This document shows, in pieces, positions 48,961 through 61,076 of a stretch of DNA of 64,000 bases. The notes beneath the pieces are model-generated. The model was not told the origin of the DNA, made no database searches, and saw only the letters and a list, made by a program, of their open reading frames with translations. The position numbers were made by a program, and so were the translations under genes. This DNA is from Strigops habroptila (taxonomy: Eukaryota; Chordata; Aves; Psittaciformes; Psittacidae): contig NC_044282.2 of NCBI RefSeq assembly GCF_004027225.2, forward strand, positions 60,009,225-60,073,224, written 5' to 3'. Position 1 is the first letter of the stretch, and each line of letters begins with the position of its first letter.

Positions 48961-50805
48961 CTTAAATTCCTGCTGTGATCTATACTGATAAACTGATAAT
49001 TACTACCAGTCACCAGTCCAGGAGTAAGTTTCACCCCTGGGGGCTACATCTGGTGGGGTTTGTTTGGTTGGGGTTTTTTAAAGTGAACTTCTCCAGATAG
49101 TTTTTGGACATCAGTGACACCAATCCCTGCAATAGATGTGAACCACTCATCCAGAAACGTCATAACAGAGCCCTGCAGGAGGATCTTCAAAGGTGGGAAT
49201 GGGGATCTCCTGGGGGTTGTTCAGATTCTGCATATTGGAGCAATTTTCAAACAGCAAAGCAGGTGTTGCATATGGAAAGGGTAAGCCAGACTCTGAGGAG
49301 AGGCAATTTGACATTGTCCTGTGGAAGCTGCTGGTCTATGGAGAAAGCCGACCAGAAATCACCTGCATCCAGTATGACAACCAACTGCAGCACACACTAA
49401 AGCAGGAAACCATCAAGTCAGCCATTGAAGCTGGTGTTTAAACTATTTGGAAAATATCCCAGACATTAAACACTTGGAGCTGTTAAGAATAAGGTCAGAA
49501 TAAGAGAAATGACTCTTGGGAAAGGAAGGAATGAGCCCATCAATCTTCAGCCTCAGGAAGAGTAATCTTAAAACCTTCAGGGGGCAGAATTTCAAATTTG
49601 GCTGGAGCACCATGGAATACTGCACCTAAGGTGTTTTGTTTCCCTCTTTGCTTTGTTGGCAGTACTGTTTTCCACCTGTCTGGCCCAGAAGCACGGAAAA
49701 TCTGGGTCTTTTGCTTTGTGGCCCTGCTCCTTTCTCCACTGAGGTATGAAAGGATCTGTTATCCCCATCTCTGCTTCAAAGGCAGTAGCATTTTCTACAG
49801 ACAGAAGCCAGTGCAAGCACCCAGAAGCTGGAGGAGGTGTCTGTATTTCTGAGAAACTGTTACTCTGTTTTCCACCGAGGCTCAATTCAATTTGGAAAGT
49901 GCTTATAAATAGATTTGGTTACCAGAACTGGGGAACCCCTTGCTGCAAGACATTGCTGCTAAAAGTTGGCATGAAGTTGATAGAGACCAGATTATATTGT
50001 GACAGTGAAATTTAGTGTTGGTAAATGAAAAGACAGAAACCACAGACAAATTCAGGAACACTCTGAGGCACAGCCGAATTTGAAAAGAGTACCATGGGGA
50101 AGGGTACTTTAAGTTAGCCTTACCCTCATGGTGTTCTCTAGGCATCAGCTTCTGGACACTATAGAAAATCAAGGCATTTGTGCCCAGCTGCTGCATCCTA
50201 CTTACTACACAGCAAGTTGGTTTTCAAAACGTCATTGACACTGTGGGTCAGAGCAATGACAGATATATTGATATATTACCTGCACCAGCTCACTGTGCCT
50301 GGACACAGTTTCAAACTGACAGAATTAGCGTTGCTGATCAATTATGAATGCAAGATGGGGAAGAAGGAGGAAAAAAGACCTGTGGGATTTGCAGCATGAG
50401 CCTCTCAGGCATTTCACAAGGAGACTGACAGCAGCAGAGTGGGCTGAGCCCCAGCATCACACAGCCAACCTGCTCTGGGCAGGGGCGTGCTTGGGGCCAG
50501 CCCTGGCACAGGGCTCATCCTTTGGTAAATTAGTTGGCAGCACCTTCCACTCCTCTCAGAGAAGGAGTTACCCCTAATTTATCCACCCCCTGCTTTGTTG
50601 GACACCCTTTCCACTTTTTGTAGGGTGCTGCTGAAGCTTGAGGGGTGCATGCAGCATCTTAAAGATTACACACATCCCTGTAGCTGTCCTGAACCCTGGA
50701 TGAGGGCAAGGGGCACTTCACAGCACCCACCACCCAAAGCCAAGGCACCTCTGAACTGGCCTTGAGGACTGTAGTCCTCAACGACATGTTTCAAAGCCAC
50801 CTCTT

Positions 50806-50852
50806 AGGAGCTATGGGGTTCCTTCCAACCTAAACCATTCAGTGATTCTATG
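50806..50852 (+). mobile_element. CR1 LINE terminal remnant
   Basis: Only the last 45-50 bp of CR1 is recognisable: 'gttccttccaacctaaacc' followed by 'attcagtgattctatga'. It is an extremely 5'-truncated or eroded copy. Confidence 0.75.
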
Positions 50853-51625
50853 AGCTCTTGGCTTGGCGAGCATGCAGACCCCTGGCAGAGGACCTCTGTC
50901 TCTCGTAGATCATACATAAAAACACCGGGGAAGAAGCCACTGTTCCCAGTCTCTCCACCATCCTGCCATTAACCCTTTCTCTTCCAGATTTGAGATAGAA
51001 ATTCTTAATTTTGCAAGCAGTGGGCCAAAACCGTGACTACGACAACCCCATGGAGGTAGCCATGGTCCAGTGAGTGAGACCTGCAGGGACCCTGTTTGCT
51101 GGCACAAATGCAGCTAATGCAAGCCACTTCAGTCTGCATCCCTTTACGCAAAACCTTATGTGAGATTGATGTGGCACTTCACCTCATATTAACCCCATGT
51201 TCTTTCAAGGGAACGTGGCAGGGACCCGGAATTCCTCAGGGGCCAGGACACAGTTCATTAGTGTGTAATTGCATGACTAATTACAGAAGAAAAGTTAAAA
51301 GAAACCTACACAGAAGGGCCAGCCCCAACCCCAAGCTACTAGGTTGTATCCAGGTCCTTGCACTGGCATACAAAATGCAAAGAAAAGTTTGATGGCTCAA
51401 GGAAGTGTAATTAGCTTGCAGTGATGAGTGGGAGACTGGGAACAGTACTAGAGCAGCATATATCATCTCTTAAATAAGCCCTCTTTATTTATGACAGGCT
51501 CCCATGACCTGTGCCCTGAACTTAAATGTTCCTCTTTGCTCTCTTATCCACTCATCTCTGGGTTTTTGCATCACTGGGTAAAAGGGAAGGTCAGTCTGTT
51601 GGTTAGCAAGCTTAGGAAACGCAGA

Positions 51626-51735
51626 TTATAGGTCTGGAAAGTGCCTTGAGAGGTTGTTCAGATCATTGCCCTGCTCTGTAGGAGGAGAAACTACATGTAA
51701 ATCAGTGCTGACAGCATCTATCTGATGGTCTCATC
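51626..51735 (-). mobile_element. Old CR1 LINE fragment
   Basis: The plus-strand text 'aggtctggaaagtgccttga', 'gaggttgttcagatcattgc' and 'cctgctctgtaggaggagaa' is the reverse complement of the 'ccttccaacct' end region of an older CR1. The sequence then continues through 'ctacatgtaaatcagtgctg'. The terminal 8-mer tail is eroded. Confidence 0.65.
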
Positions 51736-54700
51736 AAATATCACCTAGGTTGTGTACCTCACCTTGTGTCCCGTTTGCCCTGGGTTTTTGTCTGCCATAG
51801 ATTGCTCTTTGTCCCTGCTTGGTCCCATGGCTCTGCATGCCGCAGTGACCCTACTCCATCCCTTAGCTTTGTCTTTTCACCACAGGATGATGCTTATGAC
51901 ATAGAGAGGATGGTAGCAGCGTTCTTCATCTCCATCCAAGTCCTGGTGGTGTCTTCTGGAAAATCCTCCTTTCTCCAAAAAGACCATTTTTTTAGTCCAC
52001 CACCACCACACGCACATGTACGATGCATGTCTGGGTCAGTAGGACTCATCCCAACCAAACCTATGCCCACAGCCAAGCGGGTGAGTGGGTGCACGGAAGG
52101 AATACAGCTGTGAGCCTGCCTGCAGCCCTTCCCATGCAGCTGAAACTAAGTCAACACTTTAATTATGCCAGGTTTCCCAAAAAAGGGACAATTTTCTAGG
52201 GAATGTGCTTAAATACATGTTTAATGTACATCCTGAAGCAAGCACTTACAGCGAGGCAGGCTGTGTGGCGGGGACAGTGAGACCTCACAGTGCCAAGTGA
52301 GGCATCTCTAAGGGGATGGGACCGGGGCAGGGTGGGTCCTCTGTGGTGATGGTAGAAAAGTTGGATCTGCCTCTTGCTCAGCTTGCGCCATGAAAGGGAT
52401 ACAAGGGACAGCCATGGGTCAGGCCCTGCCACAGACTGTGCAAATATGCTATAAATAGATGCAGTTTGCTGCTATTTTAAAGGCCTGAGCTAGGTCTTAA
52501 CGCTGAAGTCCCCATGAAGCCGAGGAGAGTGAAGGATGTGCTGTTGCTGTCAAGAGCGGTCCTCAGCACAGCTGACCCAGAATCAGCTTTTCACCAAGGC
52601 AGAGCCCCTGTCACCATACTGTGGCCTGGGAAGTGGTTACCCAAGACTTTTTGGGGTCAACTCACCTCCTCCTTGTTGATGAGCCAGCTGCTTGCCATGC
52701 CTCCCTTTGACCTGCTGCATCTCCCCGGGAGGTGAGTCCTGTTGAAATGGCAAGTCCCTTGATGAGGATTAGAGACTGGGAAAGGGTTTCTCACCAGACG
52801 GCTCATTCAAGAAGGGAAATTCCTTAATCTCCATGCATTTTTTTAAAGTGGGCCAGGGAAATAATTGCCAGGATGGGTTTAGATGATGTGATCCTACCTT
52901 GGAGCAAAGATGTGGGAATGGGAGCTCTCCTGCCAAGTCTTTGATGCTGTGATCACCCCCAGACCCAAAACAGCATTGGCAGCAATAGCACAGATCTCAC
53001 TGTGAGTCATTCCTGCTCTGGCCTTGGCCTTAATCTCTGCCCCATGCATAAGGTTTTGCAGGAAGGGTTTGCAGGAAGATCTGTGCCATGCTCAGCCGCG
53101 GCGATCACAGGTTCCAGGGCTGCAAGGGGAGTCAGACTCAGTCTCAGAGTCCATCTTGCAATCAGAACCATCCTGCCCTTATTTACATGCTGGTCCTTCC
53201 CACTGACACCATGGAGTGAGACTTCCACCAGCTGAAAAAGGGAGACCTCATGCTGGAAAGGACATTTGGCCAAGCTATTGCAACAATCCCTTCCCACAAA
53301 CCCAGCCCTAAGCTGCACGTGTGAAATGGATTATTTAATAGCTCCTTTACTTCTGGTTTACATCCCAAGGTGGGGTCCCCTTGGCCTCATGTAAAGACTC
53401 ACATCTCCTGCACACCCAGATGATGGCACAAGGTACTGGGTCAGTGGGAACGAAGGGCTCCCTCTATAGCTCAAAAGGGAGAGCAAAGCAGAGGAGAGCA
53501 GCAGGGCCTCATGCTCTGCTTCTCTCTATAAGCAAAATGTCTTTATAGCATAACTACAGAGCCCCTGAATTAGGATTTTGAGAGCCAAGACAGTTTGCAG
53601 GTAGCACTATTTTCTGCAGCTCCAACTGTGTGTTTTTCAGAAAGCAGTACATAGAGTTAAACTTGAGGGCTAGTGCCTCTGACCTCAAAGCCATAGGGAA
53701 TTTATGCTCCTGTTTTGATTGGGACTTACAGTTTTGAGGAATGAACATTAACGCACTCAGACCTCCTGGAAATGACTGAAGCCATTTTTAGACCATGAAT
53801 AGCTCTTAAAGCACAGCTCACTAACACTGGACTGCTCTCTGCTAGTGGGAGAGCCCCTTTGCTGCCTCACTGTGCCTCTAACCCATCCTTTTCTATATCG
53901 AAGAACATACAAACATCGCCCTTTGTCCTCTTAAGATGAAGTCTGGCTTTCTCTTAGCAGCCAGGGCTCAGTGTTTTTCTCCCTCTGACCTGCAGGCCCA
54001 CCAGCGCTGTGGCTGTGGAGGCCCCAAAGGATGACATGAAGACCCGTTGCCTTCTCCTGGCTCTTGGCACAGCCTCCACTCTGTACAAGCTGGGTTTAAG
54101 ACCCCTCAGACAGCCTAGGCTCTCCCAAGGTCCCTTTCCCTAGTGGACTGCAATGAGGGTGGCCACTCTGTTAAACCACCCCATGCATTCAAAGCTATTC
54201 TGGTCGTCTCTTGACACTGCCCAAGGCCCCTGACCATCCCTTGCTTCCCGCCTCCCTCCCCACTCTGCCCAAGTCAGAGTAAAACCACAGAAGAAGAAAG
54301 AAAATCTGTTCCAAGTTCCAGCCCATGGGGAAAAGGCCTGGGGAGCTAATTATAGATTAACGCATCAGAGCCATCAATAATTCAGGAAGCTCTGAAACTG
54401 AGCTGGAGATGAGATGCAGGACAGTGCTTGCTCAGCCCCTGCAGCACCCAGTGCTGATCTGTCCCTGGGGTCAGGGTAGCCAAGCCACGGGCGAACACAT
54501 GAGATGCAGTGTTGTCACCCATGTATTTCAAGGGGTAGACACCAAACTCAGGCTCCCCAGCCTTTCTTCTGTTACACCAACAAATGAAGGTGGTAGGATT
54601 CTGCTTCTCTCCAGGCTTCAAGCCACCAGGCTCCAGCTTGCTGTTAGGCTCTCCCTCCCGAAAAAGACACAAGTCTCGTTTATCACCTCTTCCCACACTC

Positions 54701-55485
54701 ACCTCTGTGCTTTCCTGTACCCTGAGTAAGGTTTGGAGCTTGTGGGGATAGGGTTTTATATGTGAGGTTGGGGTTAGGGTATCCGTACAGCACAGTGCAT
54801 TTTATGGCATTGCAGAAATGCTCCACTCTTAGCACCCTTGAGATGCTGAGATGGGGCTGTCATATCTTTCGGAGCATCCCGTAAATCCAGAGAGAGTAAG
54901 GAGAAGGAAAACCGGAAGGCAAAAGCCTGAAGCTGAAGTTCATGCAACAGCACAGGTGGCATCTTTTGCTAATTTAGGAATTCAATCTATCCTTGGATGC
55001 ATTTCCCACCAGCTCAGTTCCCGGAAGGACATGTGCCCACCTCATCTTAGCTTCAGCAAAACAGAGGGTTAAGGTAGAAAAATCCAAGCAATTTTGATAT
55101 CAGCACACCCTGAAAACACAGACCAAGTGTCTTCTGCCTCTCTCATGCAGCCACCACACATACACACCTGGATGAGCTCTCAGTCACACCCTGCTTAGTG
55201 CATATCTAAATGTGGCCCCATGGCCATGTGCGTGGACCAGTGCATTGACAGCCACAGCACCACATGCTGACACAGAGGAATACACCAACATGTTCAAATA
55301 TGCAGAATGTATTTATGGGCAGATGAATGTAGGTTCCTAACACTGCAGAAGAGGAGGCAAAGAGAAATCCCACCTAAAGCACACAGCACTCACAGCACTC
55401 AGTGCAATTAAAATTCAAGGCAAAACTCTCACAGGGCTTAAAACTGTTGTCCCACTGCACTGGTCCCTTTTGCTGATTTATCCAG

Positions 55486-55861
55486 ACTTGTCCTGCCTGG
55501 AAAAGGGAAGGCTCCAGGGAGACCTTAGAGCAGCTTCCAGTGCCTAAAGGGGCCGACAAGAAAGCTGGAGAGGGGCCTGTGACAAGGGCTTGTAGGGACA
55601 AGAAAAAAGGGAATGGCTTTAACCTGATGGGAGATTTAGATGAGATCTTAGGAAGAAGTTGTTCCCTGTGAGGGTGGTGAGGCCCTGGCACTGGGTGCCC
55701 AGAGAAGCTGTGGCTGCCCCATCCCTGGCAGTGTTCAAGGCCAGGTTGGACGGGGCTTGGAGCAACCTGCTCTAGTGGAAGGTGTCCCTTCCTGTGGCAG
55801 GGGGTTGGAACTGGATGTGCTTTAAGGTCCTTTCCAACCCAAACCGTTGTATGATTCTATG
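55486..55861 (+). mobile_element. CR1 LINE 3' fragment with intact terminus
   Basis: About 375 bp of a young-type CR1 in sense orientation, from 'ggaaggctccagggagacct' through the 'agggtggtgaggccctggca' and 'ggacggggcttggagcaacc' blocks to 'gtatgattctatga'. Its 5' half is nearly the same as part of the neighbouring copy at 56,436-56,826, in the same orientation. The minus-strand open frame at 55,374-55,691 is derived from it. Confidence 0.95.
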
Positions 55862-56435
55862 ACTACACCAGGATGTGTCTTTGTTGTTGTTTAACCACGC
55901 ACACAGCACTATATCAATTACTAGAAAGGAAATTAACTGTATCCCAGCTGAAACCAGGACGGCCTCCAAAAATTAGGGCCCTGAAGGACCTGACTTGCTG
56001 GACTTGCTCTGAGCATCCTGAAATATGGCAGGGACCAGCTCCAAAGCGGGGTGGTTTTGTAGGCTGGGATGCCCCTATAGCGGTGAGCAACACTCCCGGC
56101 AGTGCTCGGAGCTCTGAGCTGAGGCTCTGGCTCCCTCTCCTGACACCTTTTACTGGCCCAACCATCCTCATAAAAGCTGGCGGGGAAGGCACTGGGGTTG
56201 CTTATTGCTCATCAGTATTGGGCCACAGACATGAACAAAACCACCGAGTTGATCAGGCATCCCTCAAAATCCAGTTTTATTGATGGCTCACCCACAGAAA
56301 TCTTTGAAGGAATTACTGGGTGCAATGTGCTGCAGCAAAGCTTCTTCCAGAAAATGATATTTAGGTGTTGAACCAAACCAAAGCACCACCAGCACCGTGC
56401 CAAGCATGGGCATATCTGATACACGTCCCCCGCTA
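55862..56435. other. Unique spacer between two CR1 copies
   Basis: About 570 bp without recognisable gene or repeat. The plus-strand open frame 55,873-56,283 (136 codons) shows no family motifs and is probably a chance frame. Confidence 0.6.
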
Positions 56436-56826
56436 CCCTGCTCTTGTGAGACCCCCCTGCAGTCCTGCATCCAGCTCTGGGGCCCCAACATAAGAAGGAC
56501 ATGGAGCTGTTGGAGCGAGTCCAGAGGAGACCACGAAGATGCTCTGAGGGCTGGAGCACCTCTGCTATGGAGACAGGCTGAGAGAGCTGGGCTTGTTCAG
56601 CCTGGAGAAGAGAAGGCTCCAGGGAGACCTTAGAGCAGCTTCCAGTGCCTAAAGGGGCCAACAAGGAACCTGGAGAGGGGCTTTGGACAAGGGCCTGTAG
56701 GGACGGGACAAGGGGGAATGGCTTTAAACTGACAGAGGGGAGATTGAGATGAGCGCTTAGGCAGAAGTTCTTCCCTGTGAGGGTGGTGAGCCCCTGGCAC
56801 AGGTTGTCCATTCTATGTTTCTATGA
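56436..56826 (+). mobile_element. CR1 LINE fragment with internal 3' deletion
   Basis: It starts at 'ccctgctcttgtgagacccc' and runs through the ORF2 end ('cagctctggggccccaacat', 'ggagctgttggagcgagtcc', 'gagagagctgggcttgttca') to 'cccctggcacaggttg'. There it jumps straight to the tail 'ttctatgtttctatga'. About 145 bp present in the 55.5-kb copy, between 'gcccagagaagctgtggctg' and the tail, is missing. The minus-strand open frame of 199 codons at 56,212-56,811 is a translation of this repeat. Confidence 0.94.
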
Positions 56827-59263
56827 TATTAGTAGCCAACAGAAGCAAGGAAAGACGCCTGCAAAGCAAGAAATTAACTTGCAATGCTGTGCTTGGTTCC
56901 CTCTTGATCCAGCTGGTCACCTCCCGGGGTGCCAGCATCAGCACAGGGCTCAGCCCTTCCAGCCTGCTGCTGCTGGCTGTCCTCTGCCCCTGCTCCTCTG
57001 ATGCGCTCCCACCAGTAGATGGCAAGACAAGCCCGCGTTTGAGGTGACAGCAGCCATGAGCCCCAGGGAGAGAGACCTATGCGAGGGTGGGGCTTCTCTG
57101 GTGTCTAATATGGGGTTCAGCTCACCCTGTGGCAACTCTCTTACTCCTTCCAGCAGTCCCGGCTCCCAGATTTCTACAGACTTGGCACTTGTCTCTCTAG
57201 CTCTTGGTGCAGCCTGGTTGAAATCAATCATGGGATGCAATTGTTGGGGAAGTGCTGACAGGCAGGCAAACAGTCCAGCATATTTCTTCATTTCCTTAGG
57301 AAGTAAGCTGAAAGATGCCTGTGGCACTGGAGCCTGGGGAAGAGCAAGGGAGAATGGCCGGATTTCAAATACTTTAGAAAATAACTGAAAAAACAATGCC
57401 AGCCCCGTGCAAACCCCCTCGCAAATCACCTGTTTGTGTTCCCTGCTTGAATTTGGCCTTCTTGGAAGACTTTGTTCACTCACTACCAGTTCCCATTTTT
57501 AATACACCTGGGATTTATTCCAGGGGCCACTTTCCTCTCTTTCCTGCCCTCCTGCTTATGGGGCCACATGGGTTTCTGAGGCATCATGAATGGTTAAGAG
57601 CAGGAAATCCCTTCTCCCCAGGGCCAGGGACCATGCTGTTAACCTCTCCCAGCCCAGCAGCAGCGTGGCATTTGCTATCCCCTAACAGTGCTTGCAGTCA
57701 CTTTGGGGGTTGCAAGAGCCACAGTGTGACTGGGGCTCCCCAAGCTATCACCACACACATGGACCTTATCAGACATCCACGTTTAACCTCACCAGCATGT
57801 AGCAGAGATTCAGGGGGGAAAGAAAGCTTAAAGCAAAATGCATTGCGCTGCAGAGTAACTGCACTGCTCAGGTTATAGAGGAATGTTGGATTCACCCTGA
57901 AATGCAGATTCACAGCATTAGGCAGAGAATATCCTGGCAAAGTTTGCTTTAAAAAGTTGTTGGGAAGGGGAGAGCTGTTTTCACATAAACATCCACATCC
58001 TACTTGTGCGTTATGATCAGTTTCCCTTAAAAAAAACCAAACCAATCAAACAAAATCCAATATTTGGGAAGTTTTTCATCAGCAGCCCCTGCAATACATC
58101 ATGCACAAGGCCTTCAAAATCCAGGTGGAGAGGGGAGAGGATATGGCAATGCAAAGCAGCATTTTCGGCCTGGGCTGTCTGAGGATGGAGAATCCCCCAC
58201 CTTCCTGCTTCTCCAAAATCACTCCTTGAGCAGCTTCTCTAGGATGACAGAAGAGACCTGGGTCAGATGTACCTCTGACACCAACCATTGCCATGGAAAA
58301 ACCCTTTCCAAATACTTCCCCTGCTCCAGCAGTGTCGCTTGCCTCATGCACATGCCAAATCAGGGCAATCGCTGCACACCCAAGTGTCTCCCATGCTTAG
58401 AGGAGCAGCAGCATTCACCACCTCTGCTTCTGCCTCCTGGCCAAAACCAGCACTAATTAACTAATGGCTTCTGGGGAGAGGACAAGTCAAGCCTTAAATT
58501 AAACTTTCCGCTTCAATGAGTGTCTCAGCAGGGATGGAGACCCCTGCCCTGGCCAGACGGCAAATAGAGCTGCAACACACTCCATGTCTTGGAAGAGATG
58601 GAGATGTCACTTCTTGGGGCACGGCAGGTGGCTATGGTGGAAAGGGATTTGGAAAATGGCATGCGAGCAGCTCATGCCTCAAGCTCAGCAAATACCTAAT
58701 CACCATCCCTGAGAAAAAGAGCCATTGTGAAGAAACATCATCCAGAGCAATGAGGAGAAACATCTTGACAGTAACTGCAAGGTGTTGGAAGAGTATCTGG
58801 GGTTTGATTTCTCCAAGTGGGGCTGCCGGAAGTATTGACACCGATGTGAGTGACACTCCTGTCACTGCATTCAAGGAGTTTAAATAGCGCCTTTGTTTCA
58901 AAAATGCTGCCTGGTCCTGAATTGAGATGGGAGTACTTTTAAGAAGAAAAACTATTCCTGAAAATTTTTACTTATTAACTTAGTAAGACCCTGCATTTCT
59001 TCTTTTTAAAAGGAAAGAAAGAAAAATGCCAAACCTTGTTTATTTGCTTGTTTGTTTAAATTCCAAATTTTGAAGTAAATATAGAACATCAGAGAATTGA
59101 ACAGAAAACAGAAACGAGCCAACATCAACATCATGTGGCATGCGTGGTGGAGCTGGGACACTGCGTGTGGCTGTTTTTTGGGAACGACATCTTGCAGAGA
59201 GCTCTGATCACCCCATACCACTGCTCACCTGAAGTCCCAGAAACTCCCTGTGAAGGTCTCAAA
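56827..59263. other. Intergenic sequence without a recognised gene
   Basis: GC-moderate sequence with several 100-180-codon open frames on both strands (56.95-57.48 minus, 57.40-57.88 plus, 58.06-58.46 plus). None shows homology I recognise. An A/C-rich low-complexity tract is at 58,028-58,053. Confidence 0.5.
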
Positions 59264-59535
59264 TCAGAATAATCAAATCACAGACTGGTGTGGGTTGGAA
59301 GGGACCTTAAAGGACTCATCCAGTTCCAACCCCCTGCCATGGGCAGGGACACCTTCCACTAGGCCAGGTTGCTCCAAGCCCTGTCCAACCTGGCCTTGAG
59401 CACTGCCAGGGATGGGGCAGCCACAGCTTCTCTGGGCAACCTGTGCGAGGGCCTCACCACCCTCACAGAGAAGAACTTCCTAATCTAAATCTGTCCTCTT
59501 CTAGCTCTATCTTAAAGCCAAATCCTTATGTTCTC
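59264..59535 (-). mobile_element. CR1 LINE 3' end
   Basis: On the minus strand this covers the last 270 bp of CR1, ending at the plus-strand 'aatcaaatcacagactgg'. The blocks 'gggttggaagggacc', 'ttccaaccccctgccatggg', 'ccttccactaggccaggttg' and 'cctggccttgagcactgcca' are all clear on the plus strand. Similarity fades after about 59,535, the 5' truncation. Confidence 0.94.
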
Positions 59536-60773
59536 TCTAGACAGCATTCCAAGGGAAATCCAAAATACCAGGGCGGGGGCAGACAAACAAATTTCAAGTC
59601 CGCCTCTCACCTCTTTGCATTCCTCTCTAGGTTCCCCATTGCACACTCATTTCAGTTGTGGCCAGCTTCAGGGTTCCACAATGCCCAGGCTACATGAGGC
59701 CTACACACCTTCTCCACTTGGCGTTGAAGAGTGGACCTAAAAGGTGGTCCACTGAGTATTGAATGGTTTACAGAGAGCTTGTCCCCTGTAGTTTCAAGCA
59801 ATTGGGAGACCTTGATTACTGTGTTTCTTTCAAACGAGGTGGCAGATAGATGCACACCAGGGTGATGTCTGAGCCCCAGAAGGATCATTCAAGGGCAAGC
59901 CAATGGTGGTGGGTGGCAGCCTTCAACAAACAGCTTAGGGGCTGTGGACTGGGGTCCCCCATCCTTCTTGGATTCCCAGCCCAATGACACATTTTTCTCC
60001 TGTGCAGCTGCTCTTCTCCATCACAACCCCCTTCACCACGGTGGCTGCAGGTCTGTTGCAATCTCTAGAGAATCAAACCCTCTCCAAACTCCCCTGGACC
60101 CTTGCACAGACACAGGGTCTGGATGGGGCCATGGTGTGTCCCCAGGGACCGAGGTACCACCATTCCCATGCAATGCAGATCTTGCTGGCCCCTCAGCTGG
60201 GGTCACCAACAGGCATACGTGTCTGGGGACGGGTGGGAAGCGTCCCCCTCTCTGTCCCACAGCTCTGTGTTATCTTAGGCAAACGTCCCAGCTGCTGTTG
60301 CCAGGAGGGTAAGGCTGGAGGTGGAATACGTGCTCCTGGCACTGATTCTGGGACACTCTGCCAAGAGAGCAAATACCCCTGGACAGGCACAGGTCATCAA
60401 CAGTTCAAACATAAGCTCTACCATCTACAGTGTGTGTCTTGAGTGAGACCTTGCTGCTCTTGTGCATAGAATGGGCGAGAAGACAGCAAGCCTCCGGATC
60501 AGCTGGATGAAGAAATAAAGGTGTTAGTGTTTTCTTGGCAGCTCATCAGCTAGCCAGCAGAGAAAGCAGTTGAAACCTCTGGGTAGACTCTGTCCTCTGC
60601 TTGGAGTCCTCTGCAAGTCCTCCACAATTAATGGAGGAAGCAATATTCATGGACAAGTGCTGAAGGAGATGGTGCCACAGTGAAAATCAAGGGATGAACC
60701 TTAGTCATTGGACGTGGGAAGCTGATGTCCACAGGGAAGTTTGAGCATGCAGTGCAGTGATGAGGTCATGCTA

Positions 60774-60797
60774 AGTCCCTAGTGAACACTAGGGACT
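60774..60797. repeat. Perfect 11-bp palindrome with 2-base spacer
   Basis: Arms AGTCCCTAGTG (60,774-60,784) and CACTAGGGACT (60,787-60,797) are exactly complementary around AA. No function can be assigned. Confidence 0.85.
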
Positions 60798-61060
60798 GTG
60801 TGCCAGCCTGTTGTTCCTGGCAAGAGCTTCGATTTTGCCAGAGTTCATTATCTACCCACATGCTATATGACCGCTCTGGACCCCATCAGCATACTCCAGC
60901 AGTAGCAGCTCCTCTACTGCCTGGTCTGGTGGGGAAACCAGGAGGTCATCTGTCCTGAGCTTGGACAAGCAGGGTCTGCACCTCATTGACTCATTCTTTT
61001 CCTGCCCTCAGCACTGGTAATGATGGCAGCTACCTGATTGGGAGGTTTTGGAGTTTTCTT

Positions 61061-61076
61061 ATATATATATATATAT
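61061..61076. repeat. (AT)8 microsatellite
   Basis: A pure AT dinucleotide run of eight units. Confidence 0.9.

Larger units (their letters stand above)
48961..55485. other. Intergenic sequence with two old CR1 pieces only
   Basis: Apart from the CR1 remnants at 50,806-50,852 and 51,626-51,735 and a 9-bp palindrome at 50,762-50,781, I see no named feature. The small open frames (49.1-49.4, 49.6-50.0 and 53.0-53.3 kb) have no recognisable homology or splice structure. Confidence 0.5.

Noticed and set aside
49104..49441. Overlapping 98- and 82-codon frames
   Set aside because: No homology recognised, overlapping in different frames, no splice or promoter context.
55374..55691. 105-codon open frame on the minus strand
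   Set aside because: Antisense translation of a CR1 fragment; the same HHPHRE-type peptide recurs in frames over other CR1 copies in the window.
56212..56811. 199-codon open frame on the minus strand
   Set aside because: It is a translation of the antisense strand of the CR1 copy at 56,436-56,826.
58749..58880. Possible very old CR1 fragment in sense orientation ('gaggagaaacatcttgacag' block)
   Set aside because: Similarity to CR1 is limited to one short block and the rest does not follow; needs a profile search before it can be called.
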